A DNA stretch of 31,273 nucleotides from an uncultured Acetatifactor sp. (GTDB lineage Bacteria > Bacillota > Clostridia > Lachnospirales > Lachnospiraceae): assembly GCA_910580225.1 (NCBI GenBank), contig CAJTXE010000046.1, forward strand, positions 1-31,273. Direction: 5' to 3'. The stretch's first letter is position 1. Each line of letters begins with the position of its first letter. The notes beneath the pieces are model-generated. The model made no database searches and was not told where the DNA came from. It was given only the letters and a program-made list of their open reading frames with translations. The position numbers and the translations under genes were made by a program. Shown one piece after another: positions 15,929 to 25,000 of the stretch.

Positions 15929-16476
15929 TGCCTTTCCTCCCATTCATAACCGTCTTCCCCGCTCTCCAAAACCGCATCCCAGTCCGCATACGGTGTACCG
16001 TCTTCCATATATCGCACTGCCGTGCATTCCTGAATCACTATCACATTGAAATCTTCCGTATATCCCACGCTGTTTCCCGCTTCATCCGTAATTACCGGCA
16101 ACTCGATGTGTATGTCCAGAATCTCCGTCGCTGTTCCCACGGGAAGGATTTCTCCGTAATACCAGTACCCATCCTCTCCTGCGCTCCATTTCTCACCTCC
16201 AGAGTAAGTCAGGCCATATTCGCTGCCCGCAAATACCTTCACCCGGACATAGGCCTCCTTATCCCCGGTGTTTTCCAGGCTCACATGCTTGGTCCACTGA
16301 GAGAATTCCTCCCGTACCTGGCTTCCGTTCCCCAGATGGATAACATGGCCTCCCCGGGCAGTGGCATAGGTGGTAAAATAGGCGGCTGCGCTGCCTGTGG
16401 AGACAGCGGATATCATCCCCAGAGCAATGGCTCCTGTTATGGCTGTTGCCAATACTGTTTTCTTTGACTGTTTCAT
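15925..16476 (-). CDS. TasA/camelysin-like SipW-type exported protein
   Basis: This 183-residue protein has the signal region MKQSKKTVLATAITGAIAL and a predicted cut near STGSAAAYFTTYATARGG (26-43), a classic SipW-dependent signal. The mature beta-rich domain contains VSLENTGDKEAYVRVKVFAG, like TasA/CalY and the adjacent homologue. There is no C-terminal membrane anchor. The ATG at 16476 follows AGGAGGCAGGA; an upstream in-frame ATG at 16524 has no such site. A 115-nt gap separates it from the preceding CnaB-like gene. Two adjacent paralogues suggest a major and a minor fibre subunit, or an assembly partner like TapA. Confidence 0.8.
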   Translation of the reverse strand: MKQSKKTVLATAITGAIALGMISAVSTGSAAAYFTTYATARGGHVIHLGNGSQVREEFSQWTKHVSLENTGDKEAYVRVKVFAGSEYGLTYSGGEKWSAGEDGYWYYGEILPVGTATEILDIHIELPVITDEAGNSVGYTEDFNVIVIQECTAVRYMEDGTPYADWDAVLESGEDGYEWEERQ

Positions 16477-16591
16477 TCCTGCCTCCTGTCTAAAGCTGCT
16501 GTTATAAAATACTGCCTTCCACACCTTACTGATTCCATGTCCGTCTGACGACGGACTTTCCTATCATGTATAAAGCTGGTGTGAATCCGGT

Positions 16592-17662
16592 TTAAGGCTG
16601 CTCTTCTCCGGTAATGTCCTCCCGATCCGTGGTCCACACATAGGCTTCCGCCTCCGTATCATAACGGAACCGGTTCTCCACACCGTAACCATTCTTCGCC
16701 TCCTCGTTGTAGGCATTGGCAAAGCGGAAGGTTACAGGCTCCTCTGTTCCTTCCATTCCGTCTGCCGCCACAATCTTGGGTCCCTCATCCGATGCCGTAA
16801 TCTGACAGTTAGCGCCGCTGTATACCTCCCGCACAGTCACCTCTGCTCCTGCCGGAAGGTCTTCCACCAGGATTTCCTTCACACCCACAGCAGAAAAGGT
16901 GGCGGAAAATACGTTGCTGTACAGGATTTCCCCGCTTTCCGGGTCAGCTGCCGTCACGTCAAACACAAAAGTCGCATCCCCCATCGACGCATTATAAGAT
17001 GTCAGTGTCTTCACAATTTTGATATCTCCCAGGCGGGGGGCACGGTCCGGTTTCAATGTAGCCTCCCGTTCATACTGCCAGGTATCGGATGCACCGCTGC
17101 CCAGATACTGGTACTCGGACCAGGGAAAAGACACCACCATGGGCGTAAAACGGTATTCGTATTTGGGACTTTCGGCGGTATCCAGGACCACCAGATACAG
17201 GCCAAGATCCAGACCGGACAGTTCCTTTTCCAGGGTCAGTGTTCCCTCCGCCCCTACTTCCGCCGCAGCCGTGAAAGTGGGCGCAACCTTCGCCTCTCCC
17301 TCCGTTTTCCCCTCTTCGTCCCGTTCATATATCAGGTCAAAAGCTTCCTCCTGCAGAGTCTTCCAGCTGTCCTCTTCCATGGTCAGCCCCTGAAAAGCAC
17401 CCTGGAATTCATAGTTTCCCGTCTCTGTCATGTCGGCCAGCTTCCAGAGGCGCACCTGCAGCGGCTCCCTCATCTGCGCCATGTCCAGAGCCATCTCCAG
17501 AGAGTCCTCTGTGCCCAGTGACAGCTTCAGGGTTCCGGTCTTTGTCATATCCACACTCTCTGCCGCCCGGATGCTCCGGCCGATACCCGGGGCAGCGGCC
17601 ATCAGCAAGCCGGCAAGAACACAGGCTGTCAGAACCCTGTACTTCTTTTTTATCACACGCAT
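16592..17662 (-). CDS. CnaB-like pilin-type protein without C-terminal anchor
   Basis: This 356-residue exported protein has a signal peptide (about 1-34). Its N-terminal domain resembles a SpaA/prealbumin fold (LQVRLWKLADM, LSGLDLGLYLVVLDTAESPK, YRFTPMVVSFPW). A second domain (about 215-320) has GDIKIVKTLTSYN, DATFVFDVTA, VEDLPAGAEVTVREVYSG and FRFANAYNEE, the CnaB-like pattern with a V-R-E box where an isopeptide-catalysing Glu is usual. It ends in an acidic tail with no LPxTG and no TM helix. It lies between the sortases and the TasA-like genes. It may be a secreted or incorporated minor subunit, or a truncated anchored pilin. The ATG follows AAGGAGGAGCAGAGT. Confidence 0.75.
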   Translation of the reverse strand: MRVIKKKYRVLTACVLAGLLMAAAPGIGRSIRAAESVDMTKTGTLKLSLGTEDSLEMALDMAQMREPLQVRLWKLADMTETGNYEFQGAFQGLTMEEDSWKTLQEEAFDLIYERDEEGKTEGEAKVAPTFTAAAEVGAEGTLTLEKELSGLDLGLYLVVLDTAESPKYEYRFTPMVVSFPWSEYQYLGSGASDTWQYEREATLKPDRAPRLGDIKIVKTLTSYNASMGDATFVFDVTAADPESGEILYSNVFSATFSAVGVKEILVEDLPAGAEVTVREVYSGANCQITASDEGPKIVAADGMEGTEEPVTFRFANAYNEEAKNGYGVENRFRYDTEAEAYVWTTDREDITGEEQP

Positions 17663-17736
17663 ACTCTGCTCCTCCTTATTTCAATACTGCGTTTCTCTCA
17701 AATGCAGCTGGTTACGGTGTCTTCTTCTATTCTTCC

Positions 17737-18696
17737 TTATTCCGAGCCGCCGTCCGACGCATCCGCTTCACTGTGTTCCGCTTTATCATTCGGCGCGTTT
17801 ATCCTGCCCTCCGGGCGGTTTCGTTTCCTGCTCCGCTTCCGTCCTGCTCTCCGAAATACCATAGCCATGATGCCAATGAGAAGAATTGTGGCAATCACCA
17901 GAACCAGATAAAGCATGTAATAACTCTGGACTGCCTCCACCATGCTTTCCACCGGAGTCTGGACCTTGAGCTCCTCTTCCCCGTTATATTCCGTCCGAGC
18001 GCCCCTCACCAGGAGTCTATGAGAATTGACGCCGTAGGGCGTACAGGTCAGCAAAGTCACATGATCCTCCCCAGGAATCACCTGCATGGCACACATCAGA
18101 GCTTCCAGATCATCCTTGTCTATCATGGGCAGAATCTGATCCACCTCATAGGCAAACACTTTATCCAGGATATGGATATAGAATTTATCTCCCGGCTCCA
18201 TCTGGTCCAGGTCTGTAAACAGTTTTGCGCTGGGAAGTCCCCGGTGAGCCGCCAATACGCTGTGACTGCCTTCCCCGCCTATGGGAAGCCCAGTTCCCTC
18301 CAGATGGCCGATGCCTGTCTGAAGCACCTCGTCTCCCACCCCGTGGTATATGGCAAGCTTGACATGAATCTTCGGAATGGTCATATACCCCATGACGCCG
18401 TCTTCCGAAGCATTGAGGACTTTCCAATATTCCATATCCTCCAACTCCGTCCCTTCCGCGCCAAAGGCATCGCCGTAAAAATCGTTCTGTTTAATTGCGC
18501 TGCTGAAAGTCCTGGCCGCCTCCCACTCCCTGCTGTAGTCCGCTTCCTCCATCTGCGCCACCGCCTGCTCGTATGTGGAAATCAGCTGGCTCTGGCGGTA
18601 GGCGTTCCACTGGTCCGATACCAGAGGATAGGCGAAAATGCCAAATCCGGCCAGGAAAATCAGTGCAAAGAGAAGATTTGCTGTTTTCCTGATCAT
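17737..18696 (-). CDS. Class C-type sortase (second of pair)
   Basis: This 319-residue transpeptidase has an N-terminal TM helix (7-25), an extracytoplasmic domain, and a second TM (about 259-281) with a very basic tail, the class C topology. Catalytic residues are His151 (AAHRGLP), Cys218 (LLTCTPYG) and Arg227 (NSHRLLVRG). Class C enzymes usually have a lid with DP[FWY]; at the equivalent place I see GDAFGA (75-80) and no DP pair. Pilus sortases cross-link pilin LPxTG threonine to a pilin lysine, or attach ancillary subunits. It overlaps the preceding sortase gene by ATGA and is about 45% identical to it by eye. Division of labour between the two is unknown. Confidence 0.92.
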   Translation of the reverse strand: MIRKTANLLFALIFLAGFGIFAYPLVSDQWNAYRQSQLISTYEQAVAQMEEADYSREWEAARTFSSAIKQNDFYGDAFGAEGTELEDMEYWKVLNASEDGVMGYMTIPKIHVKLAIYHGVGDEVLQTGIGHLEGTGLPIGGEGSHSVLAAHRGLPSAKLFTDLDQMEPGDKFYIHILDKVFAYEVDQILPMIDKDDLEALMCAMQVIPGEDHVTLLTCTPYGVNSHRLLVRGARTEYNGEEELKVQTPVESMVEAVQSYYMLYLVLVIATILLIGIMAMVFRRAGRKRSRKRNRPEGRINAPNDKAEHSEADASDGGSE

Positions 18697-19625
18697 CGCT
18701 CTCCCTCCGCCGGGCTGCCGCCCTGGCCTTCTCCCTCTGCTTTTCCGGAAGACCGATCCGGACTGATGCTTTTTGTCTTCTGCCTTTTATCATAGAAAAA
18801 GAAGCAGAGAATAAAGACTCCTGTAACCGACAATCCCACAATTACCCACAGCAGATAGTTTGTATGGACACTGGGACCGGCATACCCTGCGGAAGCAACC
18901 ATTACATCATCTATATTTTCATAGTTCACACGATACCCCCGCACCAGAAGTCTGTGACTGTTGACACCGTAAGGGGTGCAGGTCAGCAGAGTAGCCAGAT
19001 CCTTATCATCCTCCGCCGCCAGTGCCGCAGTATCCTCCGGCTTCGCCACGGTAATGCTGTCCACCTGATAACAGAGTACGTCGTCCAGAATATACAGGAA
19101 AAAGTAATCTCCCTCCTCCATGCGATCCAGATCCGTAAAAAGCGCTGCGCTGGGCAGGCCTCTGTGAGCGGAAATCACGGTGTGAGTTCCTTCTCCTCCC
19201 ACGGGAAGGGAACTGCCTTCCAGATGACCTGCCGCCGTCTGAAGCACCGCTTCCTCCGTGGTATGAAAAATTGGGATTTTGATGTCAATTTTGGGAATCT
19301 CAACATATCCCATCATACCATCTCCGGTAAGATTGAGACAGGACAGATACGCTCTGTCCGGCTCTACCTGCATGGCTGCCGCCGCAAAGGAATCCGGCAG
19401 TACATAGGGCTTCAATGCCTCGTTGTAGGCCTGTGCCTGCGCCCATTCCCCTGCATAGTCAATCTTTCCTTCCGATGTCTGTACCGCCACCGCTTCGTCA
19501 TAGGTGGAGATCAGTTTGCTTTGGCGGTAGCTGTTCCATTCATTGGAAAACAGGGGATACAGCAGCAGGGACAGGCCGGCCAGGAAAAGAAGGGCAAATA
19601 TCAATTTTGTCATTTTATTTTTCAT
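18693..19625 (-). CDS. Class C-type sortase (first of pair)
   Basis: This 310-residue sortase has TM helices at about 7-24 and 253-274. Catalytic His154 (SAHRGLP), Cys216 (LLTCTPYG) and Arg225 (NSHRLLVRG) are intact. The lid region carries LPDSF (76-80) where DP[FWY] is expected. I chose the ATG at 19625, preceded by AAGGAG at 7 nt; the longer reading to 19700 adds a segment without export or sortase character. It is the first gene after the pilin backbone, so it is the likeliest polymerising enzyme. The 286-nt gap before it contains a strong hairpin, which probably lowers sortase expression relative to pilin. Confidence 0.92.
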   Translation of the reverse strand: MKNKMTKLIFALLFLAGLSLLLYPLFSNEWNSYRQSKLISTYDEAVAVQTSEGKIDYAGEWAQAQAYNEALKPYVLPDSFAAAAMQVEPDRAYLSCLNLTGDGMMGYVEIPKIDIKIPIFHTTEEAVLQTAAGHLEGSSLPVGGEGTHTVISAHRGLPSAALFTDLDRMEEGDYFFLYILDDVLCYQVDSITVAKPEDTAALAAEDDKDLATLLTCTPYGVNSHRLLVRGYRVNYENIDDVMVASAGYAGPSVHTNYLLWVIVGLSVTGVFILCFFFYDKRQKTKSISPDRSSGKAEGEGQGGSPAEGER

Positions 19626-19822
19626 CCGGACTCTCCTTGCTGTTGTGATCTTTTCTTTCAATAGATATGGTTTTACTATACCATGTGCGCAGAAAATCAA
19701 GCGGCTTCAAAGAAAACCTTTGATTTTCGAGCCATGGAACCCGGTATAATGTATCCCAAAGCGATGGCAAGACAACATCAGCAGAATCATGATGTCAAAT
19801 CCGCCGCCCTGGTTCTCGGATA

Positions 19823-19856
19823 TCCGTCCGAAGGGGCTTTGCCCCCTCCGGACGGA
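19823..19856 (-). repeat. Strong hairpin between pilin and sortase genes
   Basis: The minus-strand transcript can form a 14-bp stem (TCCGTCCGGAGGGG with CCCCTTCGGACGGA, one G-U pair) closed by a 6-nt loop. It lies 55 nt past the pilin stop. No T-run follows, so a 3' stabiliser or processing site for an abundant pilin mRNA, with limited read-through to the sortases, fits better than a simple terminator. Confidence 0.6.
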
Positions 19857-19911
19857 ACTTTCTGATTCCTCTTCTGTGTTTATTCAGGGTGCCTTACTGC
19901 TGCTTTGGCAC

Positions 19912-21741
19912 TTATTTGTCAACCTTCCTGCGGGTCGCAAAGAACAATCCTGCAGCAATGATCATGATAGCGCATCCGCCGATGGTGAAGATGGTGGTAC
20001 CGATGCCGCCGGTGGAGGGAAGAGCGGCCAGTTTCGTGTTGGGAATGCTTCCTACAGAATTGCCTTCCGGATCGATTAGTCCCATGGCAGTACCTGCTCC
20101 CGGATTCGTTGTCTCCTCAACCTTGGTATCCACTACAGTCTTATCGTATACAACATATGCAGGAAGTATTGATGTATCAGCTGATCCATTGTACTCATCC
20201 AATGCATAGAATACATTTGGCTCTGTAGCTGTATCAATCCATCCAACCTGTGCTGCGTTATCATCAGGCTTGGTTGTTGTATACTTCCAATACCGCTCCT
20301 CTATAGTAACTGTTGATGAAGCCGTATTCCAGTTTGCCTCTATGGAATATACTTTGTCATTCAGCGTATACCCTGTAGGAGCTACCAGCTCTTTGATATA
20401 GTAGGTGCCTGCTTTCACTTTGGAAGATGCCGCATAACCCTCTGCATTTGTCTTCACTACATCAATCAGCTGTGTACATGCAGAATCAGCATAAATACCG
20501 AATACCGCGCCTGCCAGTTTCTCTGCATCATTCCCTTCACCTGTCTTCAAAAATGCCAGCTGATACGTGTATACTGTTTCTGTGTCTTCTTTTTTTGTAA
20601 CTCCAAGTGTCTCGCCGCTGGGTTCAGGATTATCCTCTGTAGGTTCAAATGTATTGCCTTCATTAGGCTGGTTCGCATAATACAATTTGGCATCATTGGG
20701 GTTCCCATTACCGCCGACAATTGCATTGTCATTAATTACTGCCTGGTATGTTATGACTGGTGTGTAAACAGCCTGGGCAACCTGTAAGCCCATGCCACCA
20801 ATCGTATCCTCTGCCAGAGTGCCTGCCCCATTATATACAAGCGCATCATAATCAAAATTCAGATAAAATCCATTCTCACCTTCTTTGGCTGTCGCTATGA
20901 TAACAGTCTCGCCCTCTCTGTCAATGCTGAAGGAAAGCCCTATCTCCGTCGGTGTACATGTGACTTCCTTTTTCGAATCCTTTAAGCTGATTTCCAAAGA
21001 ATCAAAAACAAAAGTCAATCCCCCGCTCATCTTATCAGAAACGAAGAGCGTCTTATTTGTTGCATTTTCAGGATAGCTGGGCATTGTGGGGGTGATCTGA
21101 TAGGTTATCACATCACCGATACCGGCTGTTTCATGGTCACCGTCCGGGTCTGGCTCCGTTCCATCCACTATAACCTTATCAATGTTCGGAGTGGTCTTTT
21201 TCGCAACCGCATTGGATCCGTAAATATATCCCTCTATAACATTAACAGTGCCTGACACCAATACTCCGCTTTCATTGTAAGACACGGTGAGCAGAACGGG
21301 GTTATAAATAGAACCATCCTCTGCACCTGAAATAATGGCAAGATATGCGCCCACATTCAATTCACCGCTTGTGTAGGTTCCGTCTGCATTAAGTTCCCCA
21401 ATGTCTGTTTTTGTCTCTACTGGCGCAAAATTTTCAAGGTCTGCCAAAATAGCCTGATGAATTGCATTTATCTCGCCTGAAGTAGGCTCTTTGGACAGAG
21501 GTGTTATGCCCTTTTTATACTCATATCTGATAAGGCCTTCTCCATTTTCACCATAAATGCCTTCTGCAATCTGATACAATGTAACAGTTGCCTTCCCCGA
21601 GATACCGCTGATCGAAACTTGGGCCGTATCACTGCTACTGACTACTCCAGCTTTTTCTTGAGCCGCCATTGCCGTCACCGACATCCCAAGAATCATCGCC
21701 ATTGCCAAAACCACGGCTAAAATCTTTTTCATTTTTTTCAT
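19912..21741 (-). CDS. Major pilin backbone (SpaA/SpaH-type, LPSTG)
   Basis: This 609-residue sortase substrate has a signal peptide (cut near AMA/AQ at 27). Domain 1 is at about 35-178. A middle isopeptide-forming D2-type domain (about 185-370) begins PNIDKVIVDG and contains DVITYQITPTMP, then TYQAVINDNAIVGGNGNPN and AKLYYANQP. A CnaB domain (about 392-500) has the E-box YYIKELVAPTGYTL (Glu451), and LPSTG (574-578) precedes a hydrophobic helix and RRK tail. This is the layout of Gram-positive pilin shafts. Lys189 is a candidate pilin-motif lysine, but no textbook YPKN is visible. I chose the ATG at 21741 after AAAGGAAAAAAT. Sortase genes follow and the putative tip adhesin precedes it. Confidence 0.92.
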   Translation of the reverse strand: MKKMKKILAVVLAMAMILGMSVTAMAAQEKAGVVSSSDTAQVSISGISGKATVTLYQIAEGIYGENGEGLIRYEYKKGITPLSKEPTSGEINAIHQAILADLENFAPVETKTDIGELNADGTYTSGELNVGAYLAIISGAEDGSIYNPVLLTVSYNESGVLVSGTVNVIEGYIYGSNAVAKKTTPNIDKVIVDGTEPDPDGDHETAGIGDVITYQITPTMPSYPENATNKTLFVSDKMSGGLTFVFDSLEISLKDSKKEVTCTPTEIGLSFSIDREGETVIIATAKEGENGFYLNFDYDALVYNGAGTLAEDTIGGMGLQVAQAVYTPVITYQAVINDNAIVGGNGNPNDAKLYYANQPNEGNTFEPTEDNPEPSGETLGVTKKEDTETVYTYQLAFLKTGEGNDAEKLAGAVFGIYADSACTQLIDVVKTNAEGYAASSKVKAGTYYIKELVAPTGYTLNDKVYSIEANWNTASSTVTIEERYWKYTTTKPDDNAAQVGWIDTATEPNVFYALDEYNGSADTSILPAYVVYDKTVVDTKVEETTNPGAGTAMGLIDPEGNSVGSIPNTKLAALPSTGGIGTTIFTIGGCAIMIIAAGLFFATRRKVDK

Positions 21742-21944
21742 ATTTTTTCCTTTCTTTTTATGGGCACTGCCCATGATTTACAGTTGCTTTTGCGGTCCGG
21801 AGGCCGCCGGCGTATTCCCGTAACGGAATGCCCCTTTTCTGCACTTTGCTGTCTTCTCTGGCACCTCCCTCTTATATTTTATATAGACCGGCCCTCCTGC
21901 CTTAGACGTCCGAAGCAGACATCATGAAAACAACTCTTGGGCCG

Positions 21945-21979
21945 ATTATATTTATACTCATGACCGCCAGACTCTGCAA
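21945..21979 (-). promoter_or_regulatory. Candidate internal promoter for the pilin backbone
   Basis: The minus strand has overlapping -10-like elements TATAAA (21951-21956) and TATAAT (21945-21950), with TTGCAG (21974-21979) 17 bp ahead of the first. The -35 is weak. A start near 21940 would give a ~200-nt leader containing at least one hairpin, GGCATTCCG / CGGGAATACGCC at 21809-21833. Confidence 0.4.
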
Positions 21980-22080
21980 ATCTGTCCAAGATACGCATAT
22001 TTCGCTGGCGGTCCAAAGCCGCTACCGTATTAACAATTACCAGCGGCTTGCCACTGTAGTAATAGCGTCTTTATTACAGT
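21962..22080 (-). repeat. Three consecutive hairpins after the adhesin gene
   Basis: Beginning 13 nt past the adhesin stop, the transcript can form three stem-loops: ACTGTA...TACAGT (22053-22080, bulged), AAGCCGCT...AGCGGCTT (22016-22049) and GACCGCCAG...CTGGCGGTC (21962-22013, perfect 9-bp ends with a possible inner GC(G)AAAT/ATTTGC helix). None is followed by a T-run. They fill the first third of the 351-nt gap between adhesin and pilin; the rest holds the candidate promoter and a structured leader. Confidence 0.55.
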
Positions 22081-22092
22081 TTACTGCAAATG

Positions 22093-25000
22093 TCATTGCT
22101 GAACAGTATATATGGTTTCAGGCTCCCGCTTTCTCCCCCGGAGGAAAACATATACTGCGGATATGGTCATCAGCAGCACGCCGGCAGCCGTATAAGCCCC
22201 TGTACCGGAACCTCCGGTGGAGGGCAGCTGATACATTGCGGTATTTCTGACCTTCAGGCAAACTGCATGACTGCCATCCTCCGTTTCAAGACTCACCATA
22301 CTGTTGCTTTCGGACTGGCCGTGCAATTCGATATAGCTGTCTGTTCCATCCATCTTCAGCGTAAATTCCACCGGTTCCCCCAACAGGGTATATCCCTGAG
22401 GCGCTTTCGTCTCGATAATGGTGTAGCCGCCCGGCAGCAGATTATAAATATGCAGTCTGCCGTCATCTCCTACGCTTAATTCCGTCGTCTCCTCTGATTC
22501 CGCTGTACTGTCGGATGTTCCGGAACCAGTACGCTTTTCATATCCCTTCAGGTAATAGCCCTCCCCTTCCTTATAGGTAAAGACAAGCGGTTCTCCCTGG
22601 TCATCCAGAACCGTAAATACGGCTCCGGCCAGATTCGTATCCTCATCATCCACCTTCTGTACCGCCATCAGGGTGTCCGGATAAAAACCGCTGTCATGAT
22701 ACTTTGATTCATACAGGATGACACTCATTTCTTCCGCCCTGGGCATGCCCAGATTCAAAATTACAGTCTTTGTCAGTTTGCCGTCCGATCCGAATGCAGG
22801 AATGCCGTCAGAGTCCTTTTCATCTGGTCCCGCATTTTCTTTGGTGGGATTCAGTTGGGAGATCATCGTTTCCCCGCTTCCGTCCGTAAAGCGTACTGCA
22901 AAAGTTCCTGGGGGCAAATCAAGGAATTTATAGTGTCCTGCCTCACCGTTGTTCGGTATATACGCAACTGCCTCCTTTATGTCCTCGGCCCTGACGCTGA
23001 TCTGCTGTCCGGTCTGGATAACAATCGGGGTGTTTGTCTTCGGATAGCAGACATTTTCATAGGAACCTTCCGCTTCCGGATTCCAGGAACTTCCATCGCT
23101 GTCCACACCTTCCTTCAACTTCAGCAATTCCACCTTTACCCCGTCGATTCTGGGTTCGGCTTCTCCTCCCCCTTGTATTCCATCTCTGTCGTAATCCATC
23201 CAGACCAGCCCTTCCAGAGTACGTCTCACTGTGGGGTTCTCGGTAATCGTGATGGTATCACCGCTGGAAAGAAGGTTCACAAAATAATTGCTCTTATCCC
23301 TCTCCGGCGCCGAGGGTCCCGGGTCCAGCCTGATCTTTAAATCGATATAGACACTCTTCGTTGGTCCCAGTTGCCCTATCACCGCCCAGGCTACAGGATG
23401 CTGCTGTCCTTCCGGCGGCTCCGGTATCTGGATCGTTCCATCCGCATGCACTGCGGCGGCTGTCCAGTTACCCTCTTCTATCTCCTTTTTCGTTACCTCT
23501 ATGGTTGTCTTGTTTTCATACTCCCGATCAAAGGTATAGTAAATCTTCAATCTATCAGCTTCACATTTCTCCACATCCAGCTTCCATTCAGCAAAGGTAT
23601 AAGTCCCTGTAAACTCACTGCCGTTTACGCCATCTGCAGGCATGGTGTCCATTATGGCCAGCTCTGCTTCTGTCTCTGCATTGTTATTGAAGTAGATTAC
23701 GTAGTCAATCTCACCGTCCTCTTCCACTACCTTCTGCCTGGTATACTTTCCAAAGGAACTGGCGTTTCCTCTGTTCACTGCTATGCCCGCTTTCGAATGC
23801 TTTTCCGCCGTATTCAGAGGATCCCGCAAATCTTCAGGAGCTGTGATATACGCCGTATTCTCCAGCTCCCTACTTCCTACGGGAACATCCTTCTCCGGAT
23901 TCCCGGCATCACCGATGTCCACAGAATAGTAGACCGGAGCCATAGGCTCTCCGATTTTCACGTCCGGAACCACCCAGGTCAAGGTCTGTGTCCCATCCGC
24001 ATTGTTGATGACTTGCGGCTCTGTCAGCACAGGTTGGGCAAAAGCCGCGCCTTCATCTGTATTCTCTACAATGTTTCCCTTTGATCCGCCATCCGGTGAC
24101 GACGCTGCCTGCTCATATTTCCCGCCAAAATAGGCTGTTCCCGGTTTGTAGGTCATATATTTGGGCAGCACATCCACTATGGTAATATCTGCGGTATAAT
24201 CATAATGCCCTTCTTTCTCGTAGTAGGTTCTGGGCTGAAGCATGAAATCCGCCACTCTCTGGTTTGTATCCAGGTTGAAGTTCTGCTTCTCCTCCCCATT
24301 CGCCGCTTTCTGCATCAGGTGTTTGGTAATGGATGTCCTGTAGCCGATAACCAGCAGGGTGTCCCCCCAGTGCTCCCATTCGGAGTTATGCGTCCCTTTT
24401 GCACCGCTTCCGTCCTCTTTATACTGCTCCCTTACATACCATGTAGAACCATTTATATTGGCACTTTTGTAATGGGTATCTTCCAGCATATTGGCTTTCA
24501 TAATCCAATCTGGGATATTTACTTCCTTCTCGGTGCCAAGACCTATATCTGAAAGTTCCTTTCCCGCCTGTTCAAACATCTCCTTCGTCCAGACACGGGA
24601 GGTAGATACCAGCGCAAAACTCTCTCCCGCCAGATCTTTATTCTCTCTGACATTTGCCTGATGGTAATAGTAGTAAGAGCCGCTGTCTGTGTCTGTCTCC
24701 GGTGCAGGCCCCGGTCCGATGAAGCATGTCAGAATGCCCACGCATACCTTCCCTGCCGGTATGCTCTCCAAGCTGTCATAAAACTCAAGTCCATCTTCAT
24801 GGGTGTGCTGCATTTCCCAGTCGTCTTTCCAGTCTGTTCCGTCCTCCTTCGCAGCATAGTAGATACGTATATTTTCTTTAGTCGGGTCCTCAAGCCACCA
24901 TTGCTCCATGGATTTTCCGCTGTGTCCGTTGAGGGAAGCCCCATCCACCAGATTCGAAGCTCCCTCTCCGGTCAGTTCAATGGCGTTTCCATAAAAGCGA

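Noticed and set aside
17518..18795. Plus-strand reading frame of 425 codons across the sortase gene
   Set aside because: It covers the reverse complement of a sortase with intact catalytic residues. The translation has no domain-like pattern.
21962..22013. GACCGCCAG/CTGGCGGTC as an invertible phase-variation switch
   Set aside because: Only 34 bp lie between the repeats and no invertase gene is in the window. An RNA hairpin is the simpler reading.
21742..22092. Cyclic-di-GMP riboswitch in the leader of the pilin gene
   Set aside because: I looked because such riboswitches control adhesins in clostridia. The conserved GEMM-I and GEMM-II core segments are not present.
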